Source: Pantoea trifolii
Lineage (GTDB): Bacteria; Pseudomonadota; Gammaproteobacteria; Enterobacterales; Enterobacteriaceae
Assembly: GCF_024506435.1 (NCBI RefSeq)
Contig: NZ_JANIET010000001.1
Span: 806,001-870,000, forward strand
Direction of reading: 5' to 3'
Length of the DNA: 64,000 nt
Shown here: in pieces, positions 48,229 through 55,720 of the stretch
Position numbering within the stretch: position 1 is the first letter of the stretch
Layout: each line of letters opens with the position of its first letter
The notes under the pieces: generated by a model
Database searches by the model: none
What the model saw: only the letters and a program-made list of their open reading frames with translations
What the model was told of the DNA's origin: nothing
Position numbers and translations under genes: made by a program

Positions 48229-49614
48229 TCAGCGGGGCTGGTTCTTGCAGTTACTTTTACGAATATCAATAACCATACCAGTGCTTTGCGTCACCAGAAC
48301 TTCCAGGCTTTTTACTGCAACGTCTCGCGCATGTAACAGTGAGTCTGCCGGTTCCTCGCCAAAATTAACGGTTCTCATCGGCGTTGCGGTACGCTCAGGA
48401 TTAATGCAGTTCACTTTGACCTTATCCTCAATCCACTCTTCCGCCAGCGCCTGAGTCAAATTGACTACCGCAGCTTTTGCAGAGGAGTAAAGGGCATAAA
48501 AGGCCCGTCCGCGCGTATAGGAACTGGATGTAAAATTCAATAACATGCCGGAATTACTGGTTAAGCGCTCTTTTGCCGCAATCGCCACGTTTACGGCCCC
48601 GAGATAATTAATGTTAATCAGCGCCATAACTTCATGCTGAGTCAGCGTGGAGAGCGGTTTCTTAATTAATACACCTGCAGTGTTGACGATATAATCAATA
48701 TTGCCATGCTCGGCAATGATGTTATTTAAATAGTTTTTAATGCTGTCGAGCTGAGTGATATCGATATCATTATGTGAACGGCTGGCAATATGCACTTTGG
48801 CCCCGCATAGCGTGGCAACTTTCATCATCTCCAGACCAATTCCACTACCGCCACCAAAAATAACCATATGCTTATCGCGCAGGAAATCGAGACTGGCAGT
48901 ATTCAATGAATGTGAGCTTTTCTCCTGCAGCAATTTCTCTGCGATATAGAGGTCAAGTGGATGGGTGATTTTGATATTGTTTTCATCTCCCTCAACGGTA
49001 ATAACACGCGTTTCAGGCAGCATATTACGCAGCACGCCGCAGTCGCAGGTAAACGTAAACTTACCTATGGCCGCCGCTTTCTCATAAGCCTGGCGAATTT
49101 TCTCCAGACGAAATGCTTGAGGTGTCTGGCCACGACGCATGCTGGCACGATGAGGAATATGGGCAATGCAGCCATCATCGTGTACTTCTACTAAGGTATC
49201 TGCTGAGGGGATCACCACATCTACGGCGTCAAAGGATTCCAGGGCATCTACGCATTTGCGAATGATTGCGTCGCTAATTAATGGCCGCACGGCATCATGC
49301 AGTAAGATTTTGCATTGACCGTCATAGTCGATAAGGGTTTTCAGTGCGGAATATGTCGAGTCAAAACGTTCTTTACCGCCGTTCACCACTTTACTCACTT
49401 TATGCCACTGATTTTTAGCCACCAGTTCCCACATAAAATCGATGTACTCATTTTGCGAGACAATAATAATCTCATCAATGTCGACCGACGTTTCAAAACG
49501 CTCGATGGTATATTCAATCACCGCACGACCCGCCAACTTAGCAAATTGTTTCGGCTTGTCGCTGCCAAAGCGGGTGCCTGTACCGCCAGAAAGTATTATG
49601 GCTACATTTTTCAT
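48229..49614 (-). CDS. Bcs1-like bifunctional ribulose-5-phosphate reductase/CDP-ribitol pyrophosphorylase
   Basis: 461-residue fusion. Residues 1-230 are an IspD/TarI-type cytidylyltransferase: LSGGTGTRFGSDKPKQF (8-24) binds CTP, with HDAVRP (106-111). Residues 245-461 are a short-chain dehydrogenase: FGGGSGIG (253-260) binds NADP, with catalytic Ser near 363 and Y376-K380. This is the domain order of Haemophilus influenzae Bcs1 (474 residues), which reduces ribulose-5-P and activates ribitol-5-P to CDP-ribitol. MEP-pathway IspD has no dehydrogenase half, so this is not the housekeeping gene. It is A/T-richer than its neighbours and starts 3 bases after the transferase stop. Confidence 0.9.
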   Translation of the reverse strand: MKNVAIILSGGTGTRFGSDKPKQFAKLAGRAVIEYTIERFETSVDIDEIIIVSQNEYIDFMWELVAKNQWHKVSKVVNGGKERFDSTYSALKTLIDYDGQCKILLHDAVRPLISDAIIRKCVDALESFDAVDVVIPSADTLVEVHDDGCIAHIPHRASMRRGQTPQAFRLEKIRQAYEKAAAIGKFTFTCDCGVLRNMLPETRVITVEGDENNIKITHPLDLYIAEKLLQEKSSHSLNTASLDFLRDKHMVIFGGGSGIGLEMMKVATLCGAKVHIASRSHNDIDITQLDSIKNYLNNIIAEHGNIDYIVNTAGVLIKKPLSTLTQHEVMALININYLGAVNVAIAAKERLTSNSGMLLNFTSSSYTRGRAFYALYSSAKAAVVNLTQALAEEWIEDKVKVNCINPERTATPMRTVNFGEEPADSLLHARDVAVKSLEVLVTQSTGMVIDIRKSNCKNQPR

Positions 49615-49617
49615 TTT

Positions 49618-51471
49618 TTATTCCGCCGCTTGCGGTCTGAGTGATGAACAAATAATTTCAGCGATCTTCTCGCCCGCCGTTTTCTTTTCTATCTGCAGTT
49701 CCTCTTGCAGCACCTGTTCCCGGCGCATTTTCATTGCATCGCGCCCCGCGACAATGTTGTCAACAAAGGTGAAAATATCCTCTTCGCACCAGGCAACGTC
49801 GTAGGCGTCATAAATGAAATCTGCAGTGCGGTTTAAACCGTGGCAGGTTTCGTGGGTGAGATAGAGGATGGGTTTTTTCGACGGCAGATATTCCAGCAGG
49901 AAAGAGCCGGCGTCTGCGATGAGTGCATCGGAACGCGCAAAAGTATGGGTGTAATCATGCCCGTGATCCCACTCCAGATTGGCGTGCTGCTGCGCCGTGC
50001 TAAGTAATTGCTGATAAAGGCTACGTGCCGATGAGTTGGCTTCATTTATCCACTGGCTTAGCAGCGGATGAGGGCGAATGATCAGATGAATATTCTGACG
50101 CTCAATCAGCTTCAGGATCGCGCTGCCGTAAAGGTTGAAAGTGGTGTACATCTTCTGATCGCCCGGCAGCACGAAATGCGGTGTCCACAGGAAAGTGGTT
50201 ACTGTGCGTGGCTGCGGCTTATCTGAAAGAGGGAAACGACGCTGATAGTGGTCAAATTTAGGATGGCCGGTAACGTGTACATGGCGATTTCCTGCCTGAC
50301 ATTGCAGTGCAAACTCAGCTTTATGTTTTTCTGAACGGGCAAATACCCACGTCGCCAGATTCTGACAGAGCAAATTATACTGATACACCATACTTTCAGC
50401 GCCAATTCCGGTGTCGAGCGCGTAAGGGATATAAGCGATCTTCACGCCGCGCTCATGCAAGTAGTCGCTGCGGAAGGCTTCGGGTCGCGCTTCGTCGTAA
50501 GGGTTTTGCAGGAACACCACATCCGGCTGACGCGCCTCCAACTGATAATCTTCAAACCCGATATAGTCGAGCCCTCTTTCACGCAGAATTTCACGCTGAA
50601 TATCGCCATTAACATCGCTGGCCTTCCAGTTCAGGTAAGGCACCACCACGATGCGGCAATCGAAGACGGGATTGGCCTGCATCGCCTCAATTACCGATTC
50701 AAAATTTGTCCAACCCGGCGGCCACTGGAAGTAAAAATCGACCTTAATTGGACCGGTAGTGGAGGGCGTGAATTTGGCGGGCGCAACAATTTGACTCAAC
50801 GGCTTTCTGAAGAGTGCGCGGTAATCTACCGTTCTATTTTCGATATCGCTTTTGTCGAGCCGTTGTGCGCCGGCGTTGGGGAACACGCCCAGCCACAGAT
50901 CCTGCTGCATCAGGCTATTCCAGTGCACATCAAGGGCATATTGCGCCTGCGCGCCACCTTGCAATTGTGCCTGCAGCGCTGCGCGATAGTTTTCAATCAG
51001 CGTGGCGTAATAGCGGAGATTGACGATATACGCGCAGGCGCACCACGCGAAGTTAGCGCGCACGATATAGTCCACGCTTTTCAACGGCGTGACGCGGCGA
51101 TAATTGGCCGCCAGAAAAGCCACTTGCCAGTTGATTTGCGGCAGGGCGGCAAAGTAGCGGTTGAGATTGTCATAATTCGCCTGGTTTTCATCAAAGCTGA
51201 AGTCATCTTCCAGAATCAGCACCCGCTCCCAGCCGTTATCGCGTGCCATCTCCAGCGCGGCAATATGCGATTGCGTGCAGCCGATGTAGCCCTTTTCATG
51301 CTTGATCGCATTCAGACGAACGATTTTTTCAGCGGTTAGACCTAACTTTTTAAGCTGTTTAGTGATGCGGGTTAATCGGTCTTTGCGTTTCTTCAAATTG
51401 ATGAAGATAACGCGATCAACAATGTTCCAGTTTATAGCGGCCATGACGATGTCTTTAGAAAGAGAATGCAT
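49618..51471 (-). CDS. Fusion of a GT25 glycosyltransferase and a TagF-like polyol-phosphate transferase
   Basis: 617 residues, no signal or membrane segment. Residues about 15-215 are a glycosyltransferase family 25 (LPS galactosyl/glucosyl) domain: VDRVIFINLKKRKDRLTRI, GCTQSHIAALEMA and an acidic LILEDDFSF. Residues about 240-610 resemble the CDP-glycerol/CDP-ribitol glycerophosphotransferase (TagF/TarL/Bcs3) fold. Matching motifs are TGHPKFD, LWTPHF, IIRPHP with the key His, and SDALIADAGSFLLEYLPSKKPILYL. A second ATG at 51444 is an equally possible start; neither has a good SD. The partner makes CDP-ribitol, so ribitol phosphate transfer to a sugar is the likely reaction; this is inference. 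Confidence 0.82.
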   Translation of the reverse strand: MHSLSKDIVMAAINWNIVDRVIFINLKKRKDRLTRITKQLKKLGLTAEKIVRLNAIKHEKGYIGCTQSHIAALEMARDNGWERVLILEDDFSFDENQANYDNLNRYFAALPQINWQVAFLAANYRRVTPLKSVDYIVRANFAWCACAYIVNLRYYATLIENYRAALQAQLQGGAQAQYALDVHWNSLMQQDLWLGVFPNAGAQRLDKSDIENRTVDYRALFRKPLSQIVAPAKFTPSTTGPIKVDFYFQWPPGWTNFESVIEAMQANPVFDCRIVVVPYLNWKASDVNGDIQREILRERGLDYIGFEDYQLEARQPDVVFLQNPYDEARPEAFRSDYLHERGVKIAYIPYALDTGIGAESMVYQYNLLCQNLATWVFARSEKHKAEFALQCQAGNRHVHVTGHPKFDHYQRRFPLSDKPQPRTVTTFLWTPHFVLPGDQKMYTTFNLYGSAILKLIERQNIHLIIRPHPLLSQWINEANSSARSLYQQLLSTAQQHANLEWDHGHDYTHTFARSDALIADAGSFLLEYLPSKKPILYLTHETCHGLNRTADFIYDAYDVAWCEEDIFTFVDNIVAGRDAMKMRREQVLQEELQIEKKTAGEKIAEIICSSLRPQAAE

Positions 51472-51777
51472 GACATAAGCAATTAGTGGGCCAATTCTTA
51501 AATAAATGATTTTATTGATTATTTTTAATTAATGGCTCAATCGGGATGAAATGAATTTCCGCTTTGCGGCAGTGTAATTTCCCGATTGGTGGCCTGCGCT
51601 CGCTTCATCGCTAATTTATTATTCGCGATCATGAATATGCGCGATCTGGCTGTAAACGCCGCGCTAACGGCCATTAGACGTTGCGAATGTGGAGTTATTT
51701 CGCCTAAAATCCGTGCGTCATAATAATCATTCTCGTTTGTATTCGCCTGCATCGACTTTTTTCGAGAGACCTCACTT
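51472..51777. other. Transferase-fhuA divergent intergenic region (306 bp)
   Basis: A/T-rich on the left (51480-51540), where the promoter of the glycosyltransferase/CDP-ribitol operon should be. The right part carries the fhuA promoter with a Fur-like box. No additional gene is supported: the small open frames seen here have no similarity or SD. Confidence 0.6.
51717..51735. promoter_or_regulatory. Fur box upstream of fhuA
   Basis: ATAATAATCATTCTC matches the Fur consensus GATAATGATAATCATTATC at most positions of its core (11 of 13 over the GATAATCATTATC part). It lies about 45-60 bases before the fhuA ATG. The fhu operon is Fur-repressed in E. coli. Confidence 0.65.
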
Positions 51778-53982
51778 ATGAATACGCGAAACACCAATCC
51801 TTGTTTTTTCCGCCCGCGTTCGTTGGCTTGGCTTATTTCACTGACTCTGGGTACGTTCAGCGTGCAGGCGTTGGCAGAAGATACCGTGGTTGTCAGCGCC
51901 GATGGTGGCAGCGGCGTGGCGCAAGAGAATGCATGGGGCCCGTCGCCAACCATCGCGGCCAAACGCAGCGCCACCGGCACCAAAACCGATACGCCGATTG
52001 AGAAGAACCCGCAGTCGATCTCTGTGGTCACGCAGGAAGAGATGGCGATGAAAAACGTCACCAGCGTGAAAGGGGCTTTCAACTATACGCCTGGCGTATT
52101 GACCGGCAACCGCGGTAGCTCCAATGTCATCGATGCGCTTTCTATTCGCGGCTTCAGCGAAACCAACACCAATCAATATCTTGATGGCCTGAAACTGCAG
52201 GGCGATAACTACTCTGAGTTTGCTATCGATCCCTATTTCCTCGAGCGCGCCGAGCTGCTGCGCGGTCCGGTTTCGGTGCTGTACGGCAAGAGCAATCCGG
52301 GCGGCGTGGTGTCGCTGGTTAGTAAGCGTCCTACGCAGGAGACGCTGCGTGAAGTGCAGTTCCAGATGGGCACCAACAATCAGTTCTCCACCGGTTTCGA
52401 TTTCGGCGGCTCGCTGGATGATGACGGCGTTTACAGCTATCGCCTGACCGGCCTCGCGCGCAGCGCTGATGCGCAGCAGGAGATGAATAAAGAGAAACGC
52501 TACACCATTGCGCCGTCGTTCAGCTGGCGTCCGAATGAGAATACGCGTTTTGATCTGCTGACCTACTTCCAGAACGAACCGGAAACCGGCTATTACGGCT
52601 GGTTGCCGCGTCAGGGCACCGTGGTAGGCATCACGCGTCCTGACGGCAGCAGTTACAAGCTGCCGACCAACTTTGATGAAGGCGAAGACAGCAACAAGAT
52701 TTCGCGCAACACCAAGATGGTGGGTTACAACTTCGAGCACAGCTTCAACGACACCTGGACGGTGCGACAGAATCTGCGCTATGCGGATTTGAGAACGGAT
52801 TATCGTAGCATTTATGGCAATGGTTTTAATTCAGTAACACAGCAAATCACGCGCGGTTCAGCGGTTTCTAATGAAAAGCTGAATCAGTTTGCCGTTGATA
52901 ACCAGGCGCAGGCTAAATTTGCGACGGGGCAGGTTGATCACACGCTGTTGCTGGGTGTCGATTTCCAGCGCACCCGCAACGATATTGATGCGCAATTTGG
53001 TACCGCATCACCGCTGAATGCTGTTAATCCGCAATATGGCGATGACAGCGTGACGCCGTTTGCGACGCCTTATCAGCATCTCAATAAGCAGCGCCAAACC
53101 GGTTTATACGCACAGGATCAGATGGAGTGGAATCGCTGGGTGTTAACCCTCGGCGGTCGCTACGATTACGCGATGAACTCGGTATACGATCGCGTGGCCG
53201 ATAGCGTTGATCGTCAGAACGATCAGGCATTCACCTGGCGTGGCGGGCTGAACTACGTGTTTGATAACGGCATCGCGCCATACTTCAGCTACAGCGAAGC
53301 CTTTATCCCGAATGCGGGTTCAACCTTCGATGGCGAAGCCTTTGATCCTTCGCGTGCCAAGCAGTATGAAGCCGGTGTGAAATACGTTCCTAAAGATCGT
53401 CCGGTGGTGCTGACGGCTGCGGTATATCAGCTGACCAAAACCAAAAATCTGACGGCCGATCCGGATACGGCTAACCATCCATTTGCCAGCATTCAGAGCG
53501 GTGAAATCCGTTCACGTGGCGTGGAGCTGGAAGCTAAAGCAGCGCTAAATGCCAACATCAACATGACGGCGTCCTATACCTACACTGATGCGGAATATAC
53601 CGAAGACACCAATCTGAAAGGTAAAACGCCAAATCAGGTGCCGAAGCATATGGCATCACTGTGGGGCGATTATACCTTCCATGAAACTGCGCTTTCAGGC
53701 GTAACGCTGGGTGCAGGTGTACGTTATGTCGGCGAAAGCAAAGGTATCTACAGCGCCAATGACCCGGCGAACGAGAACCAAAACTTTGACGTCGCCGGTT
53801 ACACCACCGTTGATGCCGCGCTGAAATACGATCTCGCACGCTTTGGCATGCCGGGCTCCACCATCGGCGTTAACGTCAATAATCTGTTCGATCGTGAATA
53901 TGTCGCCAGCTGCTACCGCGACTACGCCTGCTACTGGGGCGCTGAGCGTCAGATTGTCGGTACTGCGACTTTCCGCTTCTGA
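51778..53982 (+). CDS. fhuA: FhuA, TonB-dependent ferrichrome receptor
   Basis: Outer-membrane ferric hydroxamate transporter and phage receptor family. 734 residues. Signal peptide with cleavage ALA-EDT after residue 33, then TonB box DTVVVSA, plug domain (NPQSISVVTQEEMAMK; RGPVSVLYGKSNPGGVV) and a 22-strand barrel ending in WGAERQIVGTATFRF. The C-terminal Phe is the BAM signal. Somewhat shorter than E. coli FhuA (747), mainly in extracellular loops such as the gating-loop region. First gene of the fhuACDB order. Confidence 0.96.
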   Translation: MNTRNTNPCFFRPRSLAWLISLTLGTFSVQALAEDTVVVSADGGSGVAQENAWGPSPTIAAKRSATGTKTDTPIEKNPQSISVVTQEEMAMKNVTSVKGAFNYTPGVLTGNRGSSNVIDALSIRGFSETNTNQYLDGLKLQGDNYSEFAIDPYFLERAELLRGPVSVLYGKSNPGGVVSLVSKRPTQETLREVQFQMGTNNQFSTGFDFGGSLDDDGVYSYRLTGLARSADAQQEMNKEKRYTIAPSFSWRPNENTRFDLLTYFQNEPETGYYGWLPRQGTVVGITRPDGSSYKLPTNFDEGEDSNKISRNTKMVGYNFEHSFNDTWTVRQNLRYADLRTDYRSIYGNGFNSVTQQITRGSAVSNEKLNQFAVDNQAQAKFATGQVDHTLLLGVDFQRTRNDIDAQFGTASPLNAVNPQYGDDSVTPFATPYQHLNKQRQTGLYAQDQMEWNRWVLTLGGRYDYAMNSVYDRVADSVDRQNDQAFTWRGGLNYVFDNGIAPYFSYSEAFIPNAGSTFDGEAFDPSRAKQYEAGVKYVPKDRPVVLTAAVYQLTKTKNLTADPDTANHPFASIQSGEIRSRGVELEAKAALNANINMTASYTYTDAEYTEDTNLKGKTPNQVPKHMASLWGDYTFHETALSGVTLGAGVRYVGESKGIYSANDPANENQNFDVAGYTTVDAALKYDLARFGMPGSTIGVNVNNLFDREYVASCYRDYACYWGAERQIVGTATFRF

Positions 53983-53991
53983 TCACGTTAC

Positions 53992-54018
53992 GTAGGTCGC
54001 CATTAATGGCGACCCTAC
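53992..54018. repeat. Palindromic repeat in the fhuA-fhuC spacer
   Basis: GTAGGTCGCCATTAATG followed by GCGACCCTAC: same core as the palindrome at 22101, with one base lost from the left arm. It lies within the fhu operon, 9 bases after fhuA, where a hairpin could lower downstream expression or stabilise the receptor message. Confidence 0.7.
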
Positions 54019-54037
54019 CGATTAACCAGGGATTATC

Positions 54038-54832
54038 ATGCAGCATCCGCACCACGCAGAAACCACCTTCAGGCTGGATAACGTCAGTTTTCGTGTGCCA
54101 GGCCGCACGCTGCTGCATCCGCTGTCTCTTACTTTTGCACCGGGCAAAGTCACCGCGCTGATTGGTCATAATGGTTCCGGCAAATCCACGCTGCTGAAAA
54201 TGCTCGGTCGTCACCATGCGGCGAGTGAAGGGCGCGTGTTGCTGAATGAGGACGCGGTAGATAACTGGGGCAGCAAAGATTTTGCGCGTCAGGTGGCGTA
54301 TCTGCCGCAGCAGCTGCCCGCGGCGGAAGGCATGACGGTGCGCGAGCTGGTGGCGATTGGCCGCTATCCGTGGCACGGCGCGCTGGGCCGCTATGGTCAG
54401 GAAGATCGCGATCGGGTAGAAGAGGCGATTACGCTGGTGGGATTAAAGCCTTTTGCCGGGCGTCTGGTGGATAGCCTTTCTGGCGGCGAGCGCCAGCGTG
54501 CCTGGCTGGCGATGCTGGTGGCGCAGAACAGTCGCTGTCTGCTGCTGGACGAACCGACGTCGGCGCTGGATATCGCCCATCAGGTTGATGTGCTGGCGCT
54601 GATTCAGCGTCTCAGCCGCGAACGTGGGCTGACGGTGATTGCGGTGCTACACGATCTCAACATGGCGGCGCGCTATTGCGATCGTCTGGTAGCATTACGC
54701 GGTGGCGAAGTGATTGCCGAAGGCGGCCCTGAGGTGATCATGCAGGCCGATGTGCTGGGCAACATTTACGGTATTCCGATGGGCATTTTGCCGCATCCGC
54801 TGGGCGGCGCGCCCGTCAGTTTCGTTTATTAA
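54038..54832 (+). CDS. fhuC: FhuC, ferric hydroxamate ABC transporter ATPase
   Basis: 264 residues (E. coli 265). Walker A GHNGSGKST (near 44-52), signature LSGGERQR, Walker B LLLDEPTSALD and switch His in VLHDLNMA. It powers FhuB-mediated import of ferrichrome and other hydroxamates. Confidence 0.97.
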   Translation: MQHPHHAETTFRLDNVSFRVPGRTLLHPLSLTFAPGKVTALIGHNGSGKSTLLKMLGRHHAASEGRVLLNEDAVDNWGSKDFARQVAYLPQQLPAAEGMTVRELVAIGRYPWHGALGRYGQEDRDRVEEAITLVGLKPFAGRLVDSLSGGERQRAWLAMLVAQNSRCLLLDEPTSALDIAHQVDVLALIQRLSRERGLTVIAVLHDLNMAARYCDRLVALRGGEVIAEGGPEVIMQADVLGNIYGIPMGILPHPLGGAPVSFVY

Positions 54833-54841
54833 GGCCTCGCC

Positions 54842-55720
54842 ATGTTCGACATTTCTCGCCGCCGTCTGCTGACGGCGCTGGCGCTTTCCCCGTTGATGTC
54901 CGCGTTGCCGCTGCGTGCCGCTGTAACGGATGCGCAGCGCATTCTGGCGCTGGAATGGCTGCCGGTGGAGCTGCTGATGGCGCTCGGCGTGACGCCACTC
55001 GGCGTGGCCGACATGCACAACTACAACATTTGGGTCGGCGATCCGCAGCTGCCGTCCGGCGTTATCGATCTCGGTCTGCGCACCGAACCCAATCTGGAGC
55101 TGATGACGCAGCTCGAACCTTCGCTCATTCTGCACTCCAATGGTTACGGCCCGGCGCTGGATAAGCTGCAGCGCATCGCGCCGACCATGGGTTTTGACCT
55201 TAATAGCGGCGACGGCAAACCGCTCAGCACCGCGCGTCACTCGCTGCAGGCGCTCGGCGCGCATCTTGGCCGTGAAGCGCAGGCCGTGCAGCATCTGCAG
55301 TATGTGGATGAGCAGCTGGCGGCGGCGCGTGAACGCCTCAAGCCGTGGGCCGATCGTCCGGTGCTGCTGATGTCACTGATGGATAGCCGCCATGCGATTA
55401 CCTTCGGTAAAAACAGCCTGTTTCTCGAGGTGATGGAGATCCTTGGCTTGAGCAATGCCTGGCAGGGTGAAACCAACTTCTGGGGCAGCGCGGTTGTTGG
55501 GCTGGAGCGGCTGGCGGAAGTAGGTGATGTGCAGGTGATCTGCTTCGATCACGATAACGATCGCGATATGCAGCAAGTGATGGCTACCGCGCTGTGGCAG
55601 GCGCTGCCGTTTGTGCGCGCGCAGCGTTTCCAGCGCGTGCCGGCGGTGTGGTATTACGGCGCGACCTATTCGGCGCTGAAATTTGTCCGCGTGCTGGAAC
55701 ACGCGCTGGAGTCGCACTGA
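54842..55720 (+). CDS. fhuD: FhuD, periplasmic hydroxamate-siderophore-binding protein
   Basis: 292 residues, class III binding-protein fold. The N-terminal SRRRLLTALALSPLMSALPL is a twin-arginine signal, as known for E. coli FhuD, with cleavage near LRA (residue 26). The ALEWLPVELLMALGVTPLG start of the mature part is family-typical. Its stop shares one base with the fhuB start. Confidence 0.95.
   Translation: MFDISRRRLLTALALSPLMSALPLRAAVTDAQRILALEWLPVELLMALGVTPLGVADMHNYNIWVGDPQLPSGVIDLGLRTEPNLELMTQLEPSLILHSNGYGPALDKLQRIAPTMGFDLNSGDGKPLSTARHSLQALGAHLGREAQAVQHLQYVDEQLAAARERLKPWADRPVLLMSLMDSRHAITFGKNSLFLEVMEILGLSNAWQGETNFWGSAVVGLERLAEVGDVQVICFDHDNDRDMQQVMATALWQALPFVRAQRFQRVPAVWYYGATYSALKFVRVLEHALESH

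Noticed and set aside
50455..51339. 294-codon plus-strand frame opposite the GT25/TagF-like gene
   Set aside because: The minus strand carries coherent glycosyltransferase and TagF motifs throughout; the plus frame has none.
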